Shown: positions 17,387 to 25,856 of the stretch, in pieces | How the letters are laid out: every line of letters starts with the position of its first letter | Position numbering within the stretch: the stretch's first letter is position 1 | Assembly (NCBI RefSeq): GCF_003852235.1 | Contig: NZ_CP027732.1 | Location: 3,286,001-3,350,000, forward strand | Direction of reading: 5' to 3' | DNA: 64,000 nucleotides | Source of the DNA: Pseudomonas sp. R4-35-07 | Lineage (GTDB): Bacteria > Pseudomonadota > Gammaproteobacteria > Pseudomonadales > Pseudomonadaceae | The notes under the pieces: model-generated | What the model was told of the DNA's origin: nothing | Databases searched by the model: none | The model's input: only the letters and a program-made list of their open reading frames with translations | Position numbers and translations under genes: made by a program

Positions 17387-17492
17387 CCATGGCTACTCTA
17401 TTTATTGAGATGCACCAAAATAGCCCTTCCCTTATTCAAGCCCCAGCGCGATGGCGTTTTTATTACAGAACCTGTCGGTGATGGAACGCACG

Positions 17493-20216
17493 TCAAGCCG
17501 GTGAGCCTTCAAGCCGTTCACCGACCCGTGCAAAGCCGCGCTGCAGATCTTCAAGCAATGCCGCGACATCTTCCAAGCCGATATGCAGCCGCACCACCGG
17601 GTTCAACCCACGGTCGGTGGCACTGTCGCGGTCTTGGGTGTCGACCACGGTGACCAGGCTTTCATAGCCGCCCCACGAGGCGCCCAGGCCAAACAGCTGC
17701 AAGCCATCGATAAAACGTTCGAGGTAGCCGATGTCAGCCTTCGCCAGCTCAAACGATAACAAGCCGTTATTGCCGGTGAAGTCCCGGCGCCACAGGGCGT
17801 GCCCAGGATGGGTGGGGAGCGCCGGATGGAACACCCGCTTGACCTGCGGTTGCGCCTGCAACCACTGGGCAATGTGCAAGGCCTGGCGTTCATGCACATC
17901 CAGGCGCGACGCCAGGGTGCGCGCGCCGCGCAGGATCAGGTAGGCATCGTCGGCGCTCACCGCATTGCCGAAGGTATCGCTCATCCTGCCCAGCGCCGGC
18001 CAGGCGGCGGTGGTGGTGCACACGCTGCCCATCATCACGTCGCTGTGGCCGCCGAGGTATTTGGTCAGGGCCATGATGGAAATATCCGCGCCCAGTGCCA
18101 GGGGCCGGTACAGATAGCCCGAGCCCCAGGTGTTGTCGACCGCCAGCAGAATCCCGCGTGGCTTGCACAACGCGGCAATCGCCGGCAGATCGCACAGCTC
18201 ATACAACAGCGAACCCGGCACTTCGGCGTAGACCAGCCGGGTGTTGGCCTGCAGCTGGTGTTCCAGGCCCTGGCCATCGGCGGGGAAATAGCTCACTTCA
18301 ATGCCGAACGGCTGGAGAAATTCACGGGCCAGCTTGCGCACCGGTGAATACACCGCGTCGGTGATCAACACATGGTCGCCGGGGCGCAGGTAGGCCAGGA
18401 ACACCTGGGCCGCCGCTGCCAGGCCGGTGCCATACAGCCGGGTGCGATAGCCGCCTTCCAGCTCGGTGACCAGGTCTTCCAGGGCATGGGCCGTCGGGTT
18501 GCCCCGCGCGCCGTAACTCAGCACCCGCTCGCTGTCCCGCCGGGCCCGGGCGTCGCGCATCTGCGCCAGGTTGTCGAACAGCACCGTACTCAGGCGCGTG
18601 ATCGGCACATTGACCGCGCGGCCGCCGTGGCCCCTTTCAGTCCGAGCGGCGTGAATCAACCGCGTACGCACCCGCGACACCGGCGCCAACGGCTTGAGGC
18701 TGGCGATCTCCGCCGCGCTCATCTGCGCCAGCAGGCCGATTTCCCAGGCCAGGTACTGGCGCGCCGCGTCCTTGTTACCGCTGTGACGGTCATGGGTGAA
18801 GAACAGAAAGTCGATGCACTGCGCGTCGGGCGGCGAGTGCGGGTCTGCATCCACCGGCAGGCCGGCCGCGACCCAGGCCGCGAAACCACCCTCGAGCAGG
18901 CGTACCGCGCGCCCCTGCGCGGCAAAGGCCGCCAATGCGGGGTCGTCCGCCACCAGCACCTGGGGCCGATGCCCCGCCGTGAGTCGCGGACGAATCGACC
19001 AGCGCGAGCCGGCGATATGCCCCTTGCGATACGCCATGCTGGGGCGCAGGTCGACCAGGTCCACCTCGTTCAATTCCAGCGCCAGGGCTGCGGCGCTGAT
19101 CAACGGCAGCGGTTCGTACGCCACCGGCTGCACTGTCGGCAACGCCAGGCCACTGTCGATGCCGCCGCTCAACACGTAGGCTTGATGCCCCAGCTGCCGC
19201 AGCCAACTGGCGACGATAGGCGCGCGCACGCCCTCGCTGTCCACCACGACCACCCGCGCCTGACGCACGCCGATGTAGAGGTCGGTGGACTGGATCAACT
19301 GGCCGCCCGGTGTATGTTGCGCACCCGGCAGGCTGCCGGCGGCGAATTCCTCGAAAGTTCGCACATCACACAGGAACAGGCTGCGCTGGCTGTCGTCGGC
19401 CCACTGGCGCACCTGATCCGCCGAGACCTGTTCCACCCCTGCCCGCTCAGCCAACAGCCGTGCGGCCTGGCGCTGGCGATCCAGCTGCGGGCTGACGGGG
19501 TCGCCATAGCGTCGCGTGCTGCCGTGCTCCAGCGGCAAGTCTTCCAGATACCAGCCCTGGGTGCCGTTTTCCAGGGCATAGATCGGATTCTTCAAGCCGA
19601 GGTTGATCAGGGTCTGCGCGCCGATAATGCTGCGGGTGCGACCGGCGCAGTTGATGACGATGGGGGTGGTGTCGTCCGGCACCAGGTCATGCACGCGATA
19701 GCCCAGCTCGCCGTTGGGGCAGCAGATGGAACCGGGAATCGTCATCTTGCGGTACTCCTCGAACGGTCGCCCGTCCAGCAGCACCAGCGGTTCGCCCCGC
19801 GCCTGCCACTCGGCCAATTGCCGCGCGGTGATGTGGGGCGTATGGCTGGCCGCTTCGACCAGCTCGCCGAAGGCCTTGGACGGCACATGCACGCCGGCAA
19901 ACAGCTGCAAGCCCGCCGCCTGCCAGCCGTCCGCCCCGCCCTCCAGCACATTCACATGGCTGTAGCCTAGCGTCTGCAACCGCGTGGCCACGGCTGCCGC
20001 GACCTCACCACCGTCCTGGTCGTAGATCACCAGGCGCACCTGGGGGTTGGGCGCCAGGCGGCGTACTTCCAGCTCCAGGCGGCTATAGGGCAGGTTCACC
20101 CCGTGAAACAGGTGGGCCTCGCCGTATTGCCCGTGTTCGCGCACGTCGAATAGCGCGATTTCCTGCCCGTCGAACAGCCACTGCTGCAGTTGATGCGGGG
20201 TGATGGTCTGGCTCAT
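17493..20216 (-). CDS. Four rhodanese-like domains fused to a cystathionine beta-lyase-type PLP domain
   Basis: 907 residues. Residues 1-110, 125-235, 260-365 and 370-455 each look like a rhodanese (ALFDVREHGQYGEAH, VLLDGRPFEEYRKM, FLCDVRTFEEFAAGS, DLVDLRPSMAYRKGHIAGS). Only the second keeps an active-site cysteine, Cys190 in INCAGRTRS; the first has YDQDGG, the third VDSEGV and the fourth ADDPAL there. Residues 515-907 are a Cys/Met-metabolism PLP enzyme with VDNTWGSGYLY and the Schiff-base Lys719 in MALTKYLGGHSD. No signal peptide, so cytoplasmic. I infer that the lyase frees sulfur from a thioether, thiol or disulfide amino acid and that Cys190 accepts it as persulfide. It stands 203 bp below the dioxygenase gene, with a REPIN between. 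Confidence 0.87.
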   Translation of the reverse strand: MSQTITPHQLQQWLFDGQEIALFDVREHGQYGEAHLFHGVNLPYSRLELEVRRLAPNPQVRLVIYDQDGGEVAAAVATRLQTLGYSHVNVLEGGADGWQAAGLQLFAGVHVPSKAFGELVEAASHTPHITARQLAEWQARGEPLVLLDGRPFEEYRKMTIPGSICCPNGELGYRVHDLVPDDTTPIVINCAGRTRSIIGAQTLINLGLKNPIYALENGTQGWYLEDLPLEHGSTRRYGDPVSPQLDRQRQAARLLAERAGVEQVSADQVRQWADDSQRSLFLCDVRTFEEFAAGSLPGAQHTPGGQLIQSTDLYIGVRQARVVVVDSEGVRAPIVASWLRQLGHQAYVLSGGIDSGLALPTVQPVAYEPLPLISAAALALELNEVDLVDLRPSMAYRKGHIAGSRWSIRPRLTAGHRPQVLVADDPALAAFAAQGRAVRLLEGGFAAWVAAGLPVDADPHSPPDAQCIDFLFFTHDRHSGNKDAARQYLAWEIGLLAQMSAAEIASLKPLAPVSRVRTRLIHAARTERGHGGRAVNVPITRLSTVLFDNLAQMRDARARRDSERVLSYGARGNPTAHALEDLVTELEGGYRTRLYGTGLAAAAQVFLAYLRPGDHVLITDAVYSPVRKLAREFLQPFGIEVSYFPADGQGLEHQLQANTRLVYAEVPGSLLYELCDLPAIAALCKPRGILLAVDNTWGSGYLYRPLALGADISIMALTKYLGGHSDVMMGSVCTTTAAWPALGRMSDTFGNAVSADDAYLILRGARTLASRLDVHERQALHIAQWLQAQPQVKRVFHPALPTHPGHALWRRDFTGNNGLLSFELAKADIGYLERFIDGLQLFGLGASWGGYESLVTVVDTQDRDSATDRGLNPVVRLHIGLEDVAALLEDLQRGFARVGERLEGSPA

Positions 20217-20252
20217 GGAAGTCCCAACAATTAAAAGAAAAGTGAGGGCAAA

Positions 20253-20410
20253 GCCCTAATGCAGTTAAGGCTTTTTGTAGGAGCGAGCTTGCTCGCTAAG
20301 AACTCAGAGCCACCGCGTTTATCCAGAATGAACGCGTTGCCTGGACGTTTTTCGCGAGCAAGCTCGCTCCTACAGTGAGCCCCATTCGCTTAAATGACTG
20401 GCATTAGGGC
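20253..20410. repeat. REPIN of a second family, with outer inverted repeats
   Basis: The inner pair TGTAGGAGCGAGCTTGCTCG (20276-20296) and its inverse (20354-20374) form a REPIN unlike the GGGAGGGGGCTT type elsewhere. An outer pair, GCCCTAATGC (20253-20262) and GCATTAGGGC (20401-20410), encloses it. It separates the fusion gene from the dioxygenase and could allow differential expression. Confidence 0.8.
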
Positions 20411-20419
20411 GAGGAACGA

Positions 20420-21013
20420 TCAGTAGGCGCGAATCGACGGTGCCATCTGCGAGGCGTTGTAGTTGAGGATGCGGCCGTCCGCTTCCACGCCGTAACGGCC
20501 GTTCAACGATTCCAAGGGCAGGCCGTAGAGGTGGAAATGCAAAGTCGCCTGTTCGCCTTCAACCTTTATGCCGTGCAGATCTTCGCCGAGGAACGAGATC
20601 GAGGTGCCCGGCTGCACAATCACTTCCTGTTCCAGGGTCAGGGTGGTGAAGCCCGGTTCGCGGCCCGCGTCGCTGCGCCCATAGACGTAGTTGATTTCCT
20701 GGCCTTCAATCGCGGTGATGATCGCCCACGTCTCGTGGTTGTGCGGGATCGTGCTTTTGCCCGGCAACAGCGAGTTGAGGTACAGCGTCGGGGTGTCGCC
20801 GTCATCGTTGAGGCGATAACGGAACGCCGTGCTGCCCTGCCCCGGCACCGGTGCGGGGAATTGGTCGAAGTTGAACAGGTCGCGACGTTCGGCCAGGCGT
20901 TCCAGCAGGCCAACGATCTGCACCAGCGCCGCGCGGTCTACGCCACGCTGGTTGATCACACGGACCTGTTGCAAAAACGCTTCGATGACGGCGGCACGGT
21001 TTTCGGTACTCAT
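20420..21013 (-). CDS. Thiol dioxygenase (cysteine dioxygenase family cupin)
   Basis: 197 residues starting MSTENRAAVIEAFLQQVRVI; GAGGAAA precedes the ATG. Iron ligands of the family are visible: His91 and His93 in STIPHNHETWAI and His147 in GEDLHGIKV. HFHLYGLPLE near residues 159-168 carries the conserved tyrosine region. Such enzymes add O2 to a thiol to make a sulfinate: cysteine to cysteine sulfinate, or 3-mercaptopropionate to its sulfinate. The ABC transporter upstream on the same strand is only 16 bp away, so it is part of the same operon. Substrate choice between cysteine and a mercapto acid cannot be made by eye. Confidence 0.87.
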   Translation of the reverse strand: MSTENRAAVIEAFLQQVRVINQRGVDRAALVQIVGLLERLAERRDLFNFDQFPAPVPGQGSTAFRYRLNDDGDTPTLYLNSLLPGKSTIPHNHETWAIITAIEGQEINYVYGRSDAGREPGFTTLTLEQEVIVQPGTSISFLGEDLHGIKVEGEQATLHFHLYGLPLESLNGRYGVEADGRILNYNASQMAPSIRAY

Positions 21014-21029
21014 GACGAATTTCCTCAGG

Positions 21030-21854
21030 TCAGACAGACAGGCTGTAGCGGCTCAAATTGGCCAGCAGGTACGGGTCGTGGGCAATCGGGCCACGACGCC
21101 CCGCGTCGCCCAGGGCATGGCGCAGGAACGTCTGGGTGCGCTCGTTGGCCGGGTTCTGGAAGATGTGTGCGGCGCTGCCATGCTCGACAATCACCCCGTG
21201 TTCGGTGAAGTACACGACATCGCTGATCTCTTCGGCGAAGCGCATTTCGTGGGTGACCAGCACGCACGTCATGCCCTCTTCGGTGAGTTCGCGGATCACC
21301 GTCAGCACTTCGCCGACGGTTTCCGGGTCGAGCGCCGAGGTCACTTCATCGAACAGGATCAGCTCCGGGCGCATCGCCAGGGCGCGCGCAATCGCCACGC
21401 GCTGTTGCTGGCCGCCGGACAATTGGCCGGGGTAGGCATCGGCCTTGTGCTCCATGCGCACTTTGGCCAGCAGCGCCCGCGCGTCTTTTTCCGCCTCGGC
21501 GCGGTGGCGCCCGAGCACCTTGCGCGGCGCGATCACCAGGTTCTCCAGCACCGACAGGTGCGGAAACAGGTTGTACTGCTGGAACACAAAGCCGACGCGC
21601 TTGCGCAGCTCGATGCGCTGGGCTTCCTGGGCCAGGGTGTCGACCTGGGTCTGGCCCACGCGGATGCTGCCGCGCTGGGGCTGCAGCAGCCCGGTGATGC
21701 AGCGCAGGATCGTGGACTTGCCCGAGCCCGACGGGCCGATGATCGACACCGCCTGGCCGCGCAGTACCTCAAGGTTGATGCCCTTGAGCACCGGGTTGGC
21801 GCCGAACGACAGGTGCACATCCCGCAGGCTCACCAAGGGTTCAATAGAAGGCAT
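21030..21854 (-). CDS. Polar amino acid-type ABC transporter ATPase
   Basis: 274 residues from MPSIEPLVSLRDVHLSFGAN; the start overlaps the permease end by 14 bp, and an upstream in-frame start at 21905 is rejected as it would lie far inside the permease. Walker A IIGPSGSGKSTILRC, Q-loop VFQQYNLFPHLSV, signature LSGGQQQRVAIARAL, Walker B LILFDEVTSALD, and the switch His in LVTHEM are all intact. It resembles GlnQ/HisP-type ATPases. It powers import by the two permeases encoded upstream on the same strand. Confidence 0.93.
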   Translation of the reverse strand: MPSIEPLVSLRDVHLSFGANPVLKGINLEVLRGQAVSIIGPSGSGKSTILRCITGLLQPQRGSIRVGQTQVDTLAQEAQRIELRKRVGFVFQQYNLFPHLSVLENLVIAPRKVLGRHRAEAEKDARALLAKVRMEHKADAYPGQLSGGQQQRVAIARALAMRPELILFDEVTSALDPETVGEVLTVIRELTEEGMTCVLVTHEMRFAEEISDVVYFTEHGVIVEHGSAAHIFQNPANERTQTFLRHALGDAGRRGPIAHDPYLLANLSRYSLSV

Positions 21855-22524
21855 AACGGCGCTCCAGGTGTTGGGTGAGACGGGAGATCGGGTAGCAATA
21901 GGCAAAGAACAGCACCAACAGGCTCAGGTAGATCACCACTGTGAAGCCGGTCATGTTTACCGTGTTGCTGGCGATCTGCGCGGTGTCGATCACGTCATGC
22001 ACGCCCACCAGCGAGGCCAGTGCCGTGCCCATGGTGACCACGGCATAAAGGTTCATCCAGGGCGGCAACATGCGCTTGAAGCACTGCGGCAGGATGATCG
22101 AGCGGAACAACTGGCCACGGGTAAAGGCCAGCGAGCGCGCGGCTTCCCACTGGGTGCTGGGGATCGAACCGATGGCGCCGCGAAAGATCTCCGCCACGTT
22201 GGCGCTGGCCGGCAGCGCCAGGCCGAGGGTGACCTTGACCCAGTCGGGAAACGACACGTAGCTGTTGCCAATGTGGATCTCGAACGGAAACACGTAGGTG
22301 GTGAAATAGATCAACACCAGCCACGGCGCATTGCGAAACACCTGCACCCACAGCCGTGCGACAAACCCCAGGGGCGACAGCGCCAGCGCGCCGATCAACA
22401 GGCCCAGCACCGAACCGATGGCAATCGCCAGCAGGCTGATCAGAATGTTTTGGCCGAAACCGGCCAGCAGCGCTGGCGACCATTGCAGCAAGGCCGACAG
22501 CACCGCAAATGAATCAGTGGCCAT
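21841..22524 (-). CDS. Amino acid ABC transporter permease 1
   Basis: 227 residues, His/Glu/Gln/Arg-type permease. Membrane spans include GFGQNILISLLAIAIGSVLG and VVIYLSLLVLFFAYCYPISR. The conserved EAA-type loop that contacts the ATPase is WEAARSLAFTRGQLFRSIIL. The start overlaps the second permease's stop region by 11 bp and its own end overlaps the ATPase start. It would form a heterodimer with permease 2. Confidence 0.9.
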   Translation of the reverse strand: MATDSFAVLSALLQWSPALLAGFGQNILISLLAIAIGSVLGLLIGALALSPLGFVARLWVQVFRNAPWLVLIYFTTYVFPFEIHIGNSYVSFPDWVKVTLGLALPASANVAEIFRGAIGSIPSTQWEAARSLAFTRGQLFRSIILPQCFKRMLPPWMNLYAVVTMGTALASLVGVHDVIDTAQIASNTVNMTGFTVVIYLSLLVLFFAYCYPISRLTQHLERRYAFY

Positions 22525-23239
22525 AGCCGGGCATCCTCAGGCGCGCTTCGAGCCAGCGCCCCACACAATTGACGATAAAGCTCAGCAGGCCGAAAAAGCC
22601 GAGGATCAGGATCATCAGCTCCAGCACGTTGTCGCTCTGGGTCCAGATCATGATCGCCGCGTAGGTGATGTCGCCCACCGCGATGGCCGAGGCCACGGCC
22701 GTCATCTTCACCAGGTCGATCAGGTTGTTGATCAGCGACGGCAAGGCAAAGCGCAGCGCCAGCGGCAGTTGCACATTCCACAGCAGTTGGCGGCGGCTGA
22801 AGGCCAGGGAACTGGCGGCCTCCAGCGTCACCGCGGGCACCGCCTCGATGCCGGCGCGCAAGGCCTCGGCATGGAACGCGCCCTTGTGCAGGGAAATCAC
22901 GATCACCACCCAGGCGAACGGCGTCAGCGGGTTGGCCGCGCCGACCGCCTGGGTCAGCAGCATGTTCAGCACCAGGAACGCGCAGTACAGCTGCACCAGG
23001 GTGGGCGTATTGCGCGTGACTTCGATGAATACCCGCGCAGGCCTGGCCAACCACGGGTTGCCCGAGGTGAGCATCGCCGCCAGGCCGATGCCCGCCAGCA
23101 GGCTGCCGATGACCGTGAACAGGCACAGCAGGCCGGTGGTCAACGCCCCTTGCACCAGGGAGCCGCGCTGGTAGGCATCGAGCAGGAAGTTGTAATTCAG
23201 GCCGATACCGGCGGCCCAGTGCACGAACACTTCCATCAT
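22514..23239 (-). CDS. Amino acid ABC transporter permease 2
   Basis: 241 residues starting MMEVFVHWAAGIGLNYNFLL; the ATG at 23239 overlaps the aminotransferase stop by 4 bp, and the longer in-frame start at 23323 is rejected for that reason. Spans include TTGLLCLFTVIGSLLAGIGL and ELMILILGFFGLLSFIVNCV. EAA-like loop: LEAASSLAFSRRQLLWNVQL. Paired with permease 1 and served by the binding proteins from the same operon. Confidence 0.9.
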   Translation of the reverse strand: MMEVFVHWAAGIGLNYNFLLDAYQRGSLVQGALTTGLLCLFTVIGSLLAGIGLAAMLTSGNPWLARPARVFIEVTRNTPTLVQLYCAFLVLNMLLTQAVGAANPLTPFAWVVIVISLHKGAFHAEALRAGIEAVPAVTLEAASSLAFSRRQLLWNVQLPLALRFALPSLINNLIDLVKMTAVASAIAVGDITYAAIMIWTQSDNVLELMILILGFFGLLSFIVNCVGRWLEARLRMPGYGH

Positions 23240-24438
23240 CGCAACTGCTCGCAGGCGCTGGCGATACGCCGTCCGGCCTCGACAACGCTGTCGGTCGCCG
23301 TGGCGATGGACAGGCGAAACCACGGCGACAGGCCATAGGCGCTGCCCGCCACCGCCGCCACGCCCTGTTCCAGCAGCCAGGCGACCACATCAGCGTCGTC
23401 TTCCAGGCGCAGGCCATCCGGGCGCAAGCGTCCCAGCAGCCCGGCGCAGCGCACAAACACGAAGAAACCGCCTTGGGGTTCGAGCACCTCCAGGCCGTCG
23501 ACCTGTCTCAGCGCCTGGACCAGCCTGTCCCGACGCGCTTGATAGGTGGCGACCTGCTCCGCGAGAAAATCCAGCCCGCCGGAATACGCCGCCAACGCGG
23601 CGGCCTGGCCCACCGATGAAGCACCGGAGGTGGATTGCGACTGCACCACCGTCATGGCGTCGGTGAGCGTCTGCGGCCCGGCGCCGAAGCCGATACGCCA
23701 GCCGGTCATGGCGTAGGTCTTGGACACGCCGCCCACCAGCAGGCAACGCGCCTGCAGGTCCGGAGCGACATTCAACAGGCTCTGCGCCGGGTGGCCGTCG
23801 AAACGAATATGTTCATACAGTTCATCCAGCAGGATCAGCACCTGGGGATGGCGGCGCAATACCGCAGCCAACGCCGTCAGCTCGGCCTCGCTGTACACCG
23901 CGCCACTGGGGTTGCCCGGACTGTTGAGAATCAACCAGCGTGTGCGCGGGGTGAGGTGCTGTTCCAGTTGGGCCGGCAGCAACTTGCAGCCCTGCTCCAG
24001 GCCGCATTCGGTAAACACCGGCTCGCCGCCGTTGAAACGCACGCTGTCCGGGAACGACGGCCAGTAAGGCGTCGGCACCAGCACCTCGTCGCCATCATCC
24101 AGCGTGGCGGCGAAGGCATTGAAGATGATCTGCTTGGCGCCATTGGCGATCACGATGCTGGCCAGCGGGTAGTCCAGGCGATTTTCAGCCGCGAGCTTGC
24201 GCTGTACCGCCAGCCGCAACGCCTTCACCCCCGGCGTCGGCGTGTACTTGGTCGCGCCGGCGGCGATGGCGGCATAGGCGGCCTGCTTGACCGGCTCCGG
24301 GGTGTCGAAATCCGGCTCGCCGGTGGTGAGATCGAGAATGTCGCGCCCGGCCTCGCGCAACTCGGTGGCGCGGGATTTGGCGGCGGCGTTGGCGGACAGC
24401 GACACCCGCTGCACGCGCCGAGACAGGCGTACGCTCAT
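23236..24438 (-). CDS. PLP-dependent class I aminotransferase (aspartate aminotransferase-like)
   Basis: 400 residues, fold type I. Family features: LTTGEPDFDTPEPVKQAAYA, NGAKQIIFNAFAATLDDGDE, SPGNPSGAVYS for cofactor and substrate carboxylate binding, ILLDELYEHIRF, and the PLP lysine in GGVSKTYAMTGWRIGFGAGP. It would move an amino group between an imported amino acid and a 2-oxo acid. The start overlaps the FAD enzyme stop by 4 bp. Together with the next gene it could link a sulfur amino acid, its 2-oxo acid and its 2-hydroxy acid, which is inference from context. Confidence 0.9.
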   Translation of the reverse strand: MSVRLSRRVQRVSLSANAAAKSRATELREAGRDILDLTTGEPDFDTPEPVKQAAYAAIAAGATKYTPTPGVKALRLAVQRKLAAENRLDYPLASIVIANGAKQIIFNAFAATLDDGDEVLVPTPYWPSFPDSVRFNGGEPVFTECGLEQGCKLLPAQLEQHLTPRTRWLILNSPGNPSGAVYSEAELTALAAVLRRHPQVLILLDELYEHIRFDGHPAQSLLNVAPDLQARCLLVGGVSKTYAMTGWRIGFGAGPQTLTDAMTVVQSQSTSGASSVGQAAALAAYSGGLDFLAEQVATYQARRDRLVQALRQVDGLEVLEPQGGFFVFVRCAGLLGRLRPDGLRLEDDADVVAWLLEQGVAAVAGSAYGLSPWFRLSIATATDSVVEAGRRIASACEQLR

Positions 24439-25856
24439 GGCTGCACCTCGAGGACTTTTCCTGGGTTGAGCAGGTTGTGCGGGTCGAGCGCTTGCTTGAT
24501 GCGGCGCATCAGGTCCAGCTCTACCGCGCTTTTGTAGCGCCCCAGCAAGCCGACCTTACGCTGCCCGATGCCATGCTCGGCGCTGATCGAGCCACCGTGG
24601 GCGTGGGCGCTGTCGTGCACCAGCGCGCTCAACTGCGCGTAGTGCGCCATGTGCGCCTCCACCGTCGAACCCAGCGGATGCGCCACGTTGTAATGCAGGT
24701 TGCCGTCGCCCAGATGGCCGAAGGTGAAGTGGCGCACGCCGGGAAAGTGCTGCTGCAACAACGCATCGGTCTGGGCCACGAACGCCACCACCTGGGAAAT
24801 CGGCACCGAGATATCGTGCTTCATGTTGCGCCCAGCGCGTTTCTGCGCCTCGCTCATGTTTTCGCGCAGCAGCCACAGGGCCTGGCTCTGCGCCAGGCTC
24901 TCGGCGATCAGCGCATCACTGATCAATCGGTGTTCGAAGGCCTCACCCAAGACGTGTTCGAAGGCTTCGCGGGCATGGCTTTCGCCGTGGTTGTCGGACA
25001 GTTCGATCAGGGCGAACCAGGGTTGGCGCGCGCTCTTGAACGGCTGCGGGCCTTGGGGGAACTGCTCGCGCAGCAGGGCCAGGCAATCGGCAGAGAGCAA
25101 TTCGAAAGCAGTCAGGTTCGCGCCGAAGCCGGCGCGGGCATGGGACAGGAAGGCGACGGCCTGGGCCAGTTCATCGAACGCCAGCAGCGCCGTGGCCTGG
25201 GCCAAGGGCTGCGGGAACAGCTTCAAGGTGGCGGCGGTGATAATGCCAAGGGTGCCCTCGCTGCCAATGTAGAGGTCGCGCAGGTCGTAGCCGGTGTTGT
25301 CCTTGCGCAAACCGCGCAGGCCATGCCAGATCTCGCCTTCGGCCGTAACCACTTCCAGCCCCAGGGTCAGCTCGCGGGTATTGCCGTAGCGCAGCACCGC
25401 CGTGCCACCGGCATTGGTGCCGAGGTTGCCGCCGAGGGTGCAACTGCCTTCGGCGCCCAAGCTCAGGGGAAACAGGCGGCCGGCCGCGCGCGCCGTGGCC
25501 TGGACGTCGTGCAGGATGCAACCGGCTTCCACGGTCAGGGTGTCGTTGTCGGTGTCGACATCGCGCACGCGGTTCATTCGGTCCAGCAACAGCAATACCG
25601 AACGCCCGCTGGCATCCGGCGTAGCGCCGGCCATCAGCCCCGTGTTGCCGCCCTGCACCACGATCGGCGCCTTCAATGCCACGCAGGCACGCACCACCGC
25701 CGCCACTTCGTCAGTGTTGGCCGGGTGCACCGCCGCGACGACCTGGCCGGTGTAGCGCCCCTGCTTGTCGGTCAGGTACTGCGCCGCCTGCGCGCTGCTC
25801 TGCACATGGGCGCTGCCGAGCAGTTGCTGCAGGGTGGCGAACAGCGCATCACTCAT
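24435..25856 (-). CDS. FAD-linked oxidase, D-2-hydroxyacid dehydrogenase/D-lactate dehydrogenase-like
   Basis: 473 residues from MSDALFATLQQLLGSAHVQS; the in-frame start at 25925 is rejected because it lies inside the binding-protein gene. The N-terminal FAD_binding_4 (PCMH) domain shows PIVVQGGNTGLMAGATP, GAEGSCTLGGNLGTNAGGTA and NTGYDLRDLYIGSEGTLGII. The C-terminal FAD-oxidase domain shows FTFGHLGDGNLHYNV and SISAEHGIGQRKVGLL, the usual metal/substrate histidines of D-2-hydroxyglutarate and D-lactate dehydrogenases. It oxidises a D-2-hydroxy acid to a 2-oxo acid. In this operon the substrate may be a sulfur-containing 2-hydroxy acid. Overlaps the binding-protein stop by 8 bp. Confidence 0.87.
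   Translation of the reverse strand: MSDALFATLQQLLGSAHVQSSAQAAQYLTDKQGRYTGQVVAAVHPANTDEVAAVVRACVALKAPIVVQGGNTGLMAGATPDASGRSVLLLLDRMNRVRDVDTDNDTLTVEAGCILHDVQATARAAGRLFPLSLGAEGSCTLGGNLGTNAGGTAVLRYGNTRELTLGLEVVTAEGEIWHGLRGLRKDNTGYDLRDLYIGSEGTLGIITAATLKLFPQPLAQATALLAFDELAQAVAFLSHARAGFGANLTAFELLSADCLALLREQFPQGPQPFKSARQPWFALIELSDNHGESHAREAFEHVLGEAFEHRLISDALIAESLAQSQALWLLRENMSEAQKRAGRNMKHDISVPISQVVAFVAQTDALLQQHFPGVRHFTFGHLGDGNLHYNVAHPLGSTVEAHMAHYAQLSALVHDSAHAHGGSISAEHGIGQRKVGLLGRYKSAVELDLMRRIKQALDPHNLLNPGKVLEVQP

Noticed and set aside
15470..17653. 727-codon plus-strand frame opposite ggt
   Set aside because: Shadow of Ggt, low complexity in His, Arg and Gly, with no recognisable domain.
20217..20419. 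Riboswitch or attenuator between the dioxygenase and the fusion gene
   Set aside because: The structure is explained by a REPIN with outer repeats; no leader peptide is seen.
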